Source: Ignavibacteria bacterium (GTDB taxonomy: Bacteria; Bacteroidota; Ignavibacteria; Kapaibacteriales; UBA2268). From it: a stretch of DNA of 64,000 nt. Position numbers and translations under genes: made by a program. The notes under the pieces were generated by a model that was not told where the DNA came from, did not search any database, and saw only the letters and a list, made by a program, of their open reading frames with translations. The stretch's first letter is position 1; every line of letters begins with the position of its first letter. Shown piece by piece: positions 1 to 8,306 of the stretch. The DNA is taken from positions 186,001 to 250,000 of the forward strand of contig JAISJI010000060.1 in NCBI GenBank assembly GCA_031261605.1, written 5' to 3'.

Positions 1-320
1 TCGCAAATACCGGCGAATTGTATGCAAATGATGTTATGATTGGAAAACTATTGGTGGTGGATTGCGATGACTACTCCCAATTAGAGAGAATAGACAAGCA
101 AAGTTTCCTTCCGTTAAACAATGTTGGTGTGCGACAAATAGATGATGATGTGCTGCGATTGAAGCAGGGCTATTTAGAGAATAGCAATGTAGATATTATT
201 AGCGAAATGGTAAATATGATTGAGTTGCAGCGTGCATTTGAGACGGGAAGCAAGGTAATACAAACCAATGATACATTGTTAGATAGGTCTATACAGACAG
301 CAAGATTCGGACAATACTAA
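1..320 (+). CDS. Flagellar basal-body rod protein, FlgF/FlgG type (3' part only)
   Basis: The reading frame is open from the left edge (codons from base 3), so the gene is cut by the window and only about 106 C-terminal residues are visible. They contain the conserved C-terminal rod/hook signature: QGYLENSNVD, then EMVNMIELQRAFE, then KVIQTNDTLLDRSI. This stretch is shared by FlgF, FlgG and FlgE, which polymerise through paired terminal helices to form the rod and hook of the flagellum. The upstream part (LLVVDCDDYSQLERID) and the lack of the FlgG-type 'SG.P' loop make FlgF slightly more likely than FlgG. The gene converges on a lipoprotein gene, and a perfect palindrome separates them. No other flagellar gene is in the window, so the rest of the operon must lie to the left. 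Confident about the family, not about F versus G. Confidence 0.8.
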   Translation, partial: ANTGELYANDVMIGKLLVVDCDDYSQLERIDKQSFLPLNNVGVRQIDDDVLRLKQGYLENSNVDIISEMVNMIELQRAFETGSKVIQTNDTLLDRSIQTARFGQY

Positions 321-353
321 GTTGGATAATTTATAGTTATATTTGTTAATATA

Positions 354-387
354 AACGTATGGGTTCAAAATTTTGAACCCATACGTT
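354..387. terminator. 34-bp perfect palindrome between convergent genes
   Basis: Bases 354-387 form a perfect inverted repeat without a loop; each arm contains ATGGGTTCAAAA. It lies 34 bases after the flagellar gene stop and before the stop of the minus-strand lipoprotein gene, where a bidirectional terminator is expected. Neither side has a strong T-run. A second small hairpin (TGTTATTG at 402-409 with CAATAACA at 423-430) follows it. Confidence 0.5.
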
Positions 388-444
388 GTCTCTATATGTA
401 ATGTTATTGCGCGTCAAGCCCACAATAACAGCGATTAATTTATA

Positions 445-1470
445 TTAATCTAATTTGAAAGATGCGATACACTTCTCAAAAATTGGCAAGTAGTTAGATT
501 CCTCCGGCACAAACCAATTCACAGTCATACGATAGAATTTATCTCCCTTCTTTACGAAATACACTCTACTTTTCACATCCTTAGTGGCTTTATAGTTAAT
601 CATATAAGCACTCTCGCCACCACCAACACTTGCATTTGATAATGCAGGATTACCCGGATATTTTGCAGCGAGTTCGGTTGCAGCTTTTTTGAAATCTTTA
701 TTTTGCGAGCCATCAAGGACATCTATTTGTATGTTGCAGTCGCCTCGTCTGTCACCAATGTAATTGTATGATGCGATAACACCAGATGATGCTGCTTTAC
801 CACGATAGAAATTCTTTGGTATAGAGATAGCAAAGCCAGTGCCTTTTTCTGTTGTCAAAGTGTCCGATGGGAATGGTTGCTCTATAATTACAGTTTGCGT
901 ATCGGTACCTCTTACTTGTGTTTGAGCAAGTTTGAGGGATGATATTACTTTGCTGAAGTTGTCGTCATACTTGTCCCAACTATCCGCAAACGCTTCTATC
1001 TTCAATGTAGTATAAGTCACATTGTCCTTAGAGGCAACAACAAAAACGCCTTTGAAGTTTCCATCATTCAACTCAAAGCCATATTCCAACTTCTTACCAT
1101 CAAAGCCATCGACAGTGATGTCGGATGTTTTGTAATCAATGTCGAATTTTTGTTTTACCTTCGCTAAAATAGAATCAATAGTTTGAGTTTCATCTACCTT
1201 CATTGCATTTAAGTCAATCATAGCACCGGGGAAACCTGTTGTTTTGAAATCAACGAAGCGACTTTTTGCATCGTTAGACGAGAACACCATAAAGCGTGCT
1301 CCGGGGGTAGATGATGTTACCCAATTGGATGGATAGTCGACAGCAAATTTCAATGTGCTATCGGTGTAGTTTTTTAGGTCTGTGATTTCTACTGGTGCTG
1401 GTCCGCTATCACAAGCAGATAGAATGACGCATAAGAAAACAGACAATAGAATAAAATTGAGTTTGTTCAT
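445..1470 (-). CDS. Putative lipoprotein with two tandem PsbP-like modules
   Basis: The 341-residue product starts with a lipoprotein signal peptide: a hydrophobic run followed by the lipobox LSAC and then DSG, with Cys20 as the expected lipidated residue. The rest appears to be two related modules of about 150 residues. Each begins with a phrase typical of PsbP/MOG1-like folds (LKFAVDYPSNW near residue 40; GFAISIPKNFYRG near residue 213) and ends with a strand such as YTTLKIEAF or YRMTVNWFV followed by a helix with SFK/SLK (ISSLKLAQ; IASFKLD). This suggests an envelope-anchored protein with a duplicated domain, facing the periplasm or the surface. No enzymatic motif is visible. It is a single gene, divergent from the barrel gene at 1630. 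The domain assignment is by eye; the lipoprotein call is firm. Confidence 0.7.
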   Translation of the reverse strand: MNKLNFILLSVFLCVILSACDSGPAPVEITDLKNYTDSTLKFAVDYPSNWVTSSTPGARFMVFSSNDAKSRFVDFKTTGFPGAMIDLNAMKVDETQTIDSILAKVKQKFDIDYKTSDITVDGFDGKKLEYGFELNDGNFKGVFVVASKDNVTYTTLKIEAFADSWDKYDDNFSKVISSLKLAQTQVRGTDTQTVIIEQPFPSDTLTTEKGTGFAISIPKNFYRGKAASSGVIASYNYIGDRRGDCNIQIDVLDGSQNKDFKKAATELAAKYPGNPALSNASVGGGESAYMINYKATKDVKSRVYFVKKGDKFYRMTVNWFVPEESNYLPIFEKCIASFKLD

Positions 1471-1551
1471 TTTTATTTCTCCAAATTTATTAATTAATGT
1501 AAATTATCAGCATTTTGCTATTAATATAACATTTTTTTTAATAATAAATAT

Positions 1552-1559
1552 TATTTTTG
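1552..1559 (+). promoter_or_regulatory. Bacteroidota-type -7 element (TATTTTTG)
   Basis: TATTTTTG matches the TAnnTTTG -7 consensus of the Bacteroidota primary sigma factor and lies about 70 bases before the barrel gene at 1630. No clear TTTG -33 element sits at the usual 19-21 base spacing, so this is a weak call. Confidence 0.3.
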
Positions 1560-1629
1560 CACTTATAAATAAAAAAAATAAGTATATTGCGAACTAAAAT
1601 TTATCATTTATCTAATCATACTAATCAAT

Positions 1630-2595
1630 ATGAAATACACAACCCTAATTTCTCTAATCTTCTTTGTTGCAGCATCTGCAACATTCGCTCAACCAGATAC
1701 TCTTATAGTTAAGAAAACCGACCGAAGCGATACGATTGTATTTAACCACCATTTCAATCTTAAACATCCTACAATCCGCTTGTCCGGCTCGCTTGTCACT
1801 GATGCCAACTACAAAGGTAATGGCTTTGATGGCACTTTGAATTCATCCGAATATTCATTTGGTGCTGAGTTTGGATATGCAAAGGATAAGAATTTCTTTC
1901 CGGCTGACAAGTGGAATATTTCATTTCCATTCTTTGAATACAGCAGCGAGGACTTTACTTCCGAGCAACTTGCAAAATATAATGCTTGCTTGTCTAACTA
2001 CTTCCATCACGGATTATCCATAAACTATTCTCAATTTGAGACGGGCGATTTTAGCGAAAGCATAGACAACCTTATATCTGTTGGTTTCACAACATTGGAA
2101 GGCGCTGGCTATAAGTTCTCGGAGCATAGTGGGATTCGCTTGCTATCTGGCTCTGGTGTAAATTGGTATTTCATAAATGGAGAAAGTAACAACGAGCAAG
2201 TAGAACCGATTCTTAATTCCCCTATAGATATTGACTATTTGGCACACGGCTTTCGCTTCGGACATTCCTACCAAAGCGAGGTGAATTTCAATGTATATAA
2301 TGGTATATCAGTATTTGCAAATGCAAAACGCGACGTGATATTTCCACGCACTATATTTTGGAAATACACTGGCAGTATGATATGTTACGGCTTGGCTGAC
2401 TTCGTTGTTGGCAGTTTTACTAGACATATCAAATACTCCAGTCCTTATGTTTATCCTGCGGTAAACTTTGTTCTAAAAAGTGCATTGAACTGGGGCTTCA
2501 CCGAACTACAACGCAAGAATATGAACTGGCCCTTTAACACAGCATCGCCTGTTATGTTAGAGAGTTTTAATGTCGGCTTGCAATTTGAGTTCTAA
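1630..2595 (+). CDS. Predicted outer-membrane beta-barrel protein
   Basis: The 321-residue product has a Sec signal peptide (MKYTTLISLIFFVAASATFAQ, cut after AFAQ-like TFAQ) followed by alternating polar/aromatic strands rich in Tyr, Phe and Gly. It ends in the strand FNVGLQFEF. A C-terminal Phe in an amphipathic strand is the usual BAM recognition signal, so an outer-membrane barrel is the best reading. No named family was recognised. It is followed after 42 bases by the thiolase gene on the same strand, but the short link does not suggest a shared job. A -7-like element lies upstream at 1552. Confidence 0.6.
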   Translation: MKYTTLISLIFFVAASATFAQPDTLIVKKTDRSDTIVFNHHFNLKHPTIRLSGSLVTDANYKGNGFDGTLNSSEYSFGAEFGYAKDKNFFPADKWNISFPFFEYSSEDFTSEQLAKYNACLSNYFHHGLSINYSQFETGDFSESIDNLISVGFTTLEGAGYKFSEHSGIRLLSGSGVNWYFINGESNNEQVEPILNSPIDIDYLAHGFRFGHSYQSEVNFNVYNGISVFANAKRDVIFPRTIFWKYTGSMICYGLADFVVGSFTRHIKYSSPYVYPAVNFVLKSALNWGFTELQRKNMNWPFNTASPVMLESFNVGLQFEF

Positions 2596-2637
2596 CAAAT
2601 AATAAAATAAATTATCCAACATATAAAATAACAACTT

Positions 2638-3843
2638 ATGAAAAAAGTATATCTCGTAGCCGCAAAACGCACGGCTATCGGCAAATTCCTCGGAACACTT
2701 GGCACAACTAATGCTGTAGATTTGGCTGTTCCGGTAGTAAAACAAATTCTTGCAGATGCTAAACTAAATGGCTCTGAACTCGACGAAGTAATTGTCGGGA
2801 ACGTCCTAAGTGCCGGACATAAGCAAGGTGTAACACGCCAACTATCCATCAAATCGGGCATTCCACAAGAGGTTTCCGCTTATGGTATCAATATGATTTG
2901 CGGCAGTGGAATGAAATCTGTAATGCAAGCATATAATGATATTCTGGCTGGACAAGCCGACTTAGTGCTGTCCGGTGGAACGGAAAGTATGTCCTGTGCA
3001 TCATACGTCATACCTGCAACTATCCGCAATGGTGTGAAGATGGGTGATTTCAATATCATTGACCATATGATATTGGATGGTCTTACCGATGCTTTTTCTG
3101 GCTTGCATATGGGCGTTACGGCTGAGAATATTGCTGAAAAATACAATATCAGTCGCAAAGAGCAAGATGATTTTTCCTATAACTCACAACAGAAAGCAAT
3201 CGCTGCTATTGATGCCGGACGCTTCAAAGATGAGATTGTTCCGGTAATAATTCCAAATAAAAAAGGAGATATTACATTTGATACGGACGAGTTCCCTAAT
3301 CGCACATCTACTCCAGAGAAACTTGCTAATCTTAGACCAGCATTCAAAAAGGATGGAACAGTAACTGCCGGCAATGCCTCCGGTATCAACGACAGCGCTT
3401 CATTCACATTGATTGCATCCGAAGATGCAGTGAAGAAATACAATCTGCTCCCTCTTGTAGAAATTATTGGCATCGGACAAGCCGGAGTAGCTCCTGATGT
3501 AATGGGACTTGGTCCTGTTCCAGCAATAAAAAAAGCATTGACAATGGCGAACAAGAAACTCACAGACATTGAGGTATTAGAACTCAATGAAGCATTTGCT
3601 GCACAAGCCATCGGCGTAATGCACGACTTATGTATAGAGCATAGCGTTGATTGCGAATGGTTGCGTGCTCGCACAAATATAAATGGTGGTGCTATTGCAT
3701 TGGGACATCCAATCGGCGCATCCGGCAATCGTATCATTGTCTCACTCATTTACGAAATGAAGCGTGCCAACAACCAATTAGGTCTTGCATCGCTTTGCAT
3801 AGGTGGCGGAATGGGAACAGCAATGGTATTTAAGAACGTATAG
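2638..3843 (+). CDS. Acetyl-CoA C-acetyltransferase (thiolase)
   Basis: This is a full-length 401-residue thiolase. It condenses two acetyl-CoA to acetoacetyl-CoA, or cleaves 3-ketoacyl-CoA in the reverse direction. The catalytic triad is visible: the nucleophilic Cys88 in NMICGSGMKS, His357 in the GHPIGASG motif, and Cys387 in CIGGGMG. The N-terminal VYLVAAKRTAIGKF and the LNEAFAAQ segment are also typical of the family. Length and motifs fit the biosynthetic (AtoB/ThlA/PhaA) group more than long-chain FadA, but chain-length preference cannot be read from the sequence. No other fatty-acid or ketone gene is nearby. Start ATG at 2638 follows an A-rich leader. Confidence 0.93.
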   Translation: MKKVYLVAAKRTAIGKFLGTLGTTNAVDLAVPVVKQILADAKLNGSELDEVIVGNVLSAGHKQGVTRQLSIKSGIPQEVSAYGINMICGSGMKSVMQAYNDILAGQADLVLSGGTESMSCASYVIPATIRNGVKMGDFNIIDHMILDGLTDAFSGLHMGVTAENIAEKYNISRKEQDDFSYNSQQKAIAAIDAGRFKDEIVPVIIPNKKGDITFDTDEFPNRTSTPEKLANLRPAFKKDGTVTAGNASGINDSASFTLIASEDAVKKYNLLPLVEIIGIGQAGVAPDVMGLGPVPAIKKALTMANKKLTDIEVLELNEAFAAQAIGVMHDLCIEHSVDCEWLRARTNINGGAIALGHPIGASGNRIIVSLIYEMKRANNQLGLASLCIGGGMGTAMVFKNV

Positions 3844-3867
3844 ATTACATAATACATTGAACATAAA

Positions 3868-3924
3868 CAATATCCATTTCTCTGCACTTGTTTCATAATA
3901 TAATTCACAGGGAAATGGATATTG
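3868..3924. terminator. Hairpin downstream of the thiolase gene
   Basis: CAATATCCATTTC (3868-3880) is the exact reverse complement of GAAATGGATATTG (3912-3924), with a 31-base loop. It lies 25 bases after the thiolase stop and before the promoter of the next gene. It also covers an in-frame ATG at 3888, which speaks against using that ATG as the peptidase start. Confidence 0.5.
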
Positions 3925-3927
3925 CAA

Positions 3928-3959
3928 TTTGGATAATTGCGATTTTTTCATTATATTTG
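3928..3959 (+). promoter_or_regulatory. Bacteroidota-type promoter of the M28 peptidase gene
   Basis: TTTG at 3928-3931 is followed after exactly 20 bases by TATATTTG at 3952-3959. This matches the TTTG-N19-21-TAnnTTTG promoter of Bacteroidota. It places transcription initiation just upstream of the ATG at 3984 and excludes the longer in-frame start at 3888. Confidence 0.7.
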
Positions 3960-3983
3960 TGCGAACAAATTAAAAGCATTACG

Positions 3984-5279
3984 ATGGATTATACAAATAC
4001 TATGAATAACAAACGATTATCCTATTTTTGTTTTCTTGTAATCATTTCATTTTCAATTGCTACTAAGGCGCATTCCCAAAATCTCAACTACGTGCATAAG
4101 GTTGTTAGAGAACTTGGGCAACCAAATATGTATGGCAGAGCCGCAATAAACAACGGCGATAGCATTGCTGCCGATTACATAGCAAAAGAGTTCTCCCGCT
4201 TCAAACTGAAATCCTTCGGTAACGATTACTACCAATACTTTACTCAGCCAGCGGTATACCAATCGGAGGTGTCTCTACAACTCGGCAAAGGACAGATACT
4301 TAAACCAGAAGATGAATTCTATGTTCTGGGATTCTCGCCTACCTACGACATTGAAATTAACAACGAAAAGCCCATCTTCATTGATGGAAAGGAGCATTGG
4401 GAACTCATTAAAAAGACCAAGTTAGATAATATTATCCTTGTCTTCAATCAAAAAACAATGCCTATTTCATTGAAAGAAATGGCGAAATTCATAGATTCCG
4501 ATTTCACTCAAGTAAAGCCGAAGCTTGTGATATTCCAAGGATATGAACATATTAACTATTACATCGGTAGAGAGAATGTAAAGCAAGTTCCGGTAATTCA
4601 ATTGGTTGGCGAGCCAATTGGCAAGACCATCGATTACTTAAAATTGCATATTAAAACGACAAGCACCCTCAGCCATAAAACACAGAATGTGGTTGGCTAC
4701 GTAGAAGGAAAGAACAAAGATAAATATGTTCTAATTACTTCACATTACGATGCACTTGGAATGTTCGGCGATAAAGTATTCCCCGGAGCGCAAGATAACG
4801 CAAGTGGCACGGCTGCTGTGCTTGACTTTGCATCTTACTTCGCAGAGAACAAACCACCATATTCGCTCGTATTCATTACATTTGGAGCGGAAGAAGTTGG
4901 AATGCTTGGCTCACACTATTTTGCAGACAATCCGCTTGTTCCATTGGATAAAATACATTTAGTAATAAATTTGGATTTAGTTGGCTCCGGTAGTGAAGGG
5001 CTTAGCATAGTTAATGGAACTTCGCAAGACAAATTTGTCAAGCAATTGGAACGCATTAATAATTCAGAGAAATATTTTTGGAAGATTCTATCGGCAGACA
5101 ATAGATGCAATAGCGACCATTGTGTCTTTGTAGAGAAAAATATTCCGGCAGTATTTCTGATGACCTGCGGACAGGAACACAAATGGAGTCATAGCATTTA
5201 TGACAGTTACGAAAATCTGCCATTCACTAAATACGAATCCCTTTTTAGGTTAATTGGAGATTACATTAAAGGATTATAA
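3984..5279 (+). CDS. Secreted M28-family zinc aminopeptidase
   Basis: The 431-residue product is a metallopeptidase of the M28 (aminopeptidase Y/S) family, which removes N-terminal residues from peptides using two zinc ions. Visible ligand motifs are SHYDA (His and Asp), AQDNASG (bridging Asp), FGAEEVG (catalytic Glu and ligand Glu), NLDLVG (Asp) and a late HKWSH (His). An N-terminal signal segment (YFCFLVIISFSIATKAHSQ) directs it to the envelope or outside. The start at 3984 (MDYTNT; a second Met at 4002) was chosen because a promoter ends at 3959 and the longer frame from 3888 crosses a terminator hairpin. No sorting domain of the type IX system is visible at the C-terminus, so it is probably periplasmic. 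The family is clear; the substrate is unknown. Confidence 0.85.
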   Translation: MDYTNTMNNKRLSYFCFLVIISFSIATKAHSQNLNYVHKVVRELGQPNMYGRAAINNGDSIAADYIAKEFSRFKLKSFGNDYYQYFTQPAVYQSEVSLQLGKGQILKPEDEFYVLGFSPTYDIEINNEKPIFIDGKEHWELIKKTKLDNIILVFNQKTMPISLKEMAKFIDSDFTQVKPKLVIFQGYEHINYYIGRENVKQVPVIQLVGEPIGKTIDYLKLHIKTTSTLSHKTQNVVGYVEGKNKDKYVLITSHYDALGMFGDKVFPGAQDNASGTAAVLDFASYFAENKPPYSLVFITFGAEEVGMLGSHYFADNPLVPLDKIHLVINLDLVGSGSEGLSIVNGTSQDKFVKQLERINNSEKYFWKILSADNRCNSDHCVFVEKNIPAVFLMTCGQEHKWSHSIYDSYENLPFTKYESLFRLIGDYIKGL

Positions 5280-5309
5280 TACTATCAATAATAGTTTAAC
5301 CTATACATT

Positions 5310-6317
5310 ATGAAAGTATATAGAGATATATCTGATATAGAATATAGAACTGACCGTGCAATTACGGTCGGCTCTTTCGATGGTGTGCATTCAGGACATA
5401 AAGACCTTTTGAATGAACTCACTTCTGTATCTAAAAGAGATGGACTCTCGTCTTTTGTTGTAACATTTGACCCGCATCCGCAAATGTTCTTCAACTGCCA
5501 ACAAACTTCACCAATACCATTTCCACTACTCACTACACTTGAGGAAAAACTATCTATAATTGACTTGCTTGGCGTAGATGAGGTATATGTCGCTAAATTT
5601 GATGCTAAACTCGCTAACACCAATTACTACGAATTCATTACGGATATTCTGCTTGCTAAAATTGGCTTTTCGGTAATTCTTGTTGGCGACAAACATTCAT
5701 TCGGAAAAGATAAATTAGGTAACTATGAGGTTTTGAAAGATATTAGGAACGATACAATACACGAACTCAAGCCATTATTTGAAATAATTAAAATTAATCG
5801 CTTTATGATGGATTTCATTAGAGTATCAAGCACACTAATTAGACAGGTGTTGCGCTATCGCTCTGTGGAAATCGTGAATACATTGCTCGGATACAACTAC
5901 TTCATTATAGGAAAGGTTGTCAAAGGAAAAGGTATTGGAAGAATAATCGGATTTCCAACAGCAAATATTGAGGTTGAACTAAATAAAGAAATACCAAAGA
6001 ATGGCGTATATGTATCTACTATTGATTTTCTTGGCAGTCGCTACCGTTCCGTTACTAACATCGGAGTGAGACCAACTATGAATAGCGGAACTATAAAGCC
6101 AGTGATAGAAGTCCATATTCTAAATTTTGCTGGTGATTTATACGGATTGAATGTGGTGCTAAGTTTCAATAAATTTCTTAGAGATGAGAAAAAATTCGCC
6201 AGCATAGAATACTTAGTTAAACAAATAGAAAAAGATGTCGCTGATACAATTAGTTATTTTGATACTAACTCAGGAGAAGGATCGCCAACACTAAGTTTAT
6301 CTCATCTATTTGACTAA
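5310..6317 (+). CDS. ribF: Bifunctional riboflavin kinase / FAD synthetase
   Basis: This 335-residue enzyme phosphorylates riboflavin to FMN and then adenylates FMN to FAD in the cytoplasm. The N-terminal FAD synthetase half carries the nucleotidyltransferase motif GSFDGVHSGHKDLL (about residues 22-35), and VTFDPHPQ follows. The C-terminal riboflavin kinase half shows KGKGIGRIIGFPTANIE near residue 210 and NIGVRPTMN. Length is in the usual 300-340 range. A 33-base gap separates it from cmk on the same strand, so the two are probably co-transcribed. Confidence 0.95.
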   Translation: MKVYRDISDIEYRTDRAITVGSFDGVHSGHKDLLNELTSVSKRDGLSSFVVTFDPHPQMFFNCQQTSPIPFPLLTTLEEKLSIIDLLGVDEVYVAKFDAKLANTNYYEFITDILLAKIGFSVILVGDKHSFGKDKLGNYEVLKDIRNDTIHELKPLFEIIKINRFMMDFIRVSSTLIRQVLRYRSVEIVNTLLGYNYFIIGKVVKGKGIGRIIGFPTANIEVELNKEIPKNGVYVSTIDFLGSRYRSVTNIGVRPTMNSGTIKPVIEVHILNFAGDLYGLNVVLSFNKFLRDEKKFASIEYLVKQIEKDVADTISYFDTNSGEGSPTLSLSHLFD

Positions 6318-6350
6318 ATAAAAGAAAATAATCATAAAAAACAACAACTT

Positions 6351-7025
6351 ATGCGAAAAATTATTATTGCTATAGATGGACCGGCAGGTTCAGGAAAAAC
6401 TACTTCCGCTAAATTATTAGCCGAAAAACTTAATTATATTTATATTGACACAGGCGCTATGTATCGTGCTGTTACATTTGCATGGATAGAATCCAAATTG
6501 GAAATGTCCGATGAGGTCTTGCAAAACATTATAAATAATTCAAAAATAGAACTTAAACCATCTCCACAAGGACAGATTACGTTACTCAACGGAGTGGATG
6601 TAAGTAAAGAAATTCGCTCCGATATTGTTAATCGGACTGTTAGCCCTATTAGTGCAAATGAATTCGTTCGGCGACATCTCGTTGAATTGCAGCGCATTCT
6701 GGGACAAGGCAAATGTTGCGTTATGGATGGCAGAGATATTGGAACGACTGTGTTTCCAGATGCGGAGTTGAAGATATATCTTACTGCGTCTATTGGTGCA
6801 AGAGCGAAACGTAGATTGATAGAATATCAAGAGAAGGGCATTTCTAATTTATCTTTTAATGAAATCGCTGACCAAATTATAGGACGTGATAGGTATGATT
6901 CAAACAGAACCATCTCTCCACTACGAAAAGCAGCCGATGCTGTGGAAATAGATACATCAGATATGACACTTGTACAGCAAGTAGATACAATCTACCAACT
7001 CGCCATAAAAGCAATTAATGAATAG
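6351..7025 (+). CDS. cmk: Cytidylate kinase
   Basis: This 224-residue kinase transfers phosphate from ATP to CMP and dCMP, in pyrimidine nucleotide recycling. The P-loop AIDGPAGSGKTTSAK starts at residue 6, DTGAMYRA follows near residue 34, and the CMP-binding GRDIGTTVFPDA lies near residue 127, all diagnostic for Cmk. The late SPLRKAADAVEIDTS is also conserved. It follows ribF on the same strand and converges on the minus-strand barrel gene at 7055. Confidence 0.95.
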   Translation: MRKIIIAIDGPAGSGKTTSAKLLAEKLNYIYIDTGAMYRAVTFAWIESKLEMSDEVLQNIINNSKIELKPSPQGQITLLNGVDVSKEIRSDIVNRTVSPISANEFVRRHLVELQRILGQGKCCVMDGRDIGTTVFPDAELKIYLTASIGARAKRRLIEYQEKGISNLSFNEIADQIIGRDRYDSNRTISPLRKAADAVEIDTSDMTLVQQVDTIYQLAIKAINE

Positions 7026-7054
7026 ATTGAGCAGAATCCGATAAGCATTTGATT

Positions 7055-8290
7055 TTAATATTCATTCCTAACGGGCTTGAACCACGTATCTCCAATGCTT
7101 ATTTCTATTATTATTCTGCCAAAGGTTTCATTTATCAAGGCATCATTCGTTCCACGTCTGCCCAATGCAAGCGAGAAATCTAATTGTGCAGTGCGAGATA
7201 TAGGAAATTGTAATCCACCTGTGATTGCATATTCTATAACTTGTTTAGAATCAATGTTATAATACATTTTTTCGTAATATGCTCCAACTTTATATGAAGC
7301 ACGCGATACAAGCGAAGCGTATGGATTTTGATTACCAAGTATGGAAAGCCCCAATGAGAATTTGGACGAATTAGAGAACTCCCCTACTGCATCCGATTGA
7401 TATGTCTGCACATCCGAAAAATTACCGAACAACGCATCAGCAGCCAATAAATATCTTCCAAAGGTATATGATGCCCCTACACCAAAAAAATTAGGCAACT
7501 GCTGTTTTATATCCTTCACTAATGCCGTGTCTCTTAGAAAAGATGATGCAGGCACATATATGTATTCCATTCTATTTTCTACACTTGCTTCATTTTGCAT
7601 TTGATAAAATGCACCTACACACAAATTGTCAATCGGCACAAATAAAACACCAATACTTCCATTAAGTCCCGAAAATACATTGTTATTGCTGATTTGGTAG
7701 TTATCTGCACCGGCGGTAGTAATGTTTGTGCGAATGTTATGGTCAATCTTTCCTATAATCGCTGATACAGAAGCACCAATATATACTCCATTAATGATTT
7801 TTGTGCCAAGCCCAAATGTAAGATTTGATAAACCACCACTCCCTTTATATATCTTATCACCAACAACATCTAAGTCATTATCAGGCATAGATATAGGAGT
7901 AGACATATAGTAATTTACCGATGAAATTGGCTGGAACAAAAGAGCAGCACTAATTTCACGCACTGGGTCAAAATTGAAAATGGAGTAAAATCCATTGATA
8001 GTGCCATTGTTCTGTAGCAAACTACTTTCTGCACTTTCAATATAGTTCTGGTTAAATCTATATCCGGTCTGCACTCTCGTAGTATTTACCATACCCCAGA
8101 GCGCTGGATTTAGCATATTAATCGTATTTTTAGATGGCACAGCAATTTGTGCTCCACCCATTGCTTGCGATGCAGCAGATTGCCCATAAATAATATCTCC
8201 GATACCAAATATAGAGTAATTGGAGCCGCCTTGCGAAAATATATGTATCGGAAGTAGCAGCAGTATTATAGAAAAAAGTGTTTTGTTCAT
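7055..8290 (-). CDS. Outer-membrane protein, OmpP1/PorV-like barrel
   Basis: The 411-residue product begins with a signal peptide (MNKTLFSIILLLLPIHIFSQ) and then GSNYSIFGIGD...QAMGGAQIA. That opening, with an early 'AMGGA' motif followed by NPA, is typical of FadL/OmpP1-like and PorV-like barrels of the FCB group. The rest is made of alternating strands with many Gly, Tyr and Ser, ending in IIIEISIGDTWFKP. These proteins sit in the outer membrane; in T9SS bacteria one of them (PorV) shuttles cargo, but most relatives have unknown roles. Its stop converges with cmk. It lies 16 bases downstream of trxB on the same strand, so it may be read through from trxB. Confidence 0.65.
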   Translation of the reverse strand: MNKTLFSIILLLLPIHIFSQGGSNYSIFGIGDIIYGQSAASQAMGGAQIAVPSKNTINMLNPALWGMVNTTRVQTGYRFNQNYIESAESSLLQNNGTINGFYSIFNFDPVREISAALLFQPISSVNYYMSTPISMPDNDLDVVGDKIYKGSGGLSNLTFGLGTKIINGVYIGASVSAIIGKIDHNIRTNITTAGADNYQISNNNVFSGLNGSIGVLFVPIDNLCVGAFYQMQNEASVENRMEYIYVPASSFLRDTALVKDIKQQLPNFFGVGASYTFGRYLLAADALFGNFSDVQTYQSDAVGEFSNSSKFSLGLSILGNQNPYASLVSRASYKVGAYYEKMYYNIDSKQVIEYAITGGLQFPISRTAQLDFSLALGRRGTNDALINETFGRIIIEISIGDTWFKPVRNEY

Positions 8291-8306
8291 TAGTTAAGTA
8301 TTATAT

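Noticed and set aside
3177-3749. 190-codon open frame on the minus strand inside the thiolase gene
   Set aside because: It is fully antisense to a well-conserved enzyme, without a recognisable domain or leader.
3888-3983. Longer N-terminus of the M28 peptidase from an ATG at 3888
   Set aside because: It crosses a hairpin and the promoter at 3928-3959; the shorter form has a proper signal peptide.
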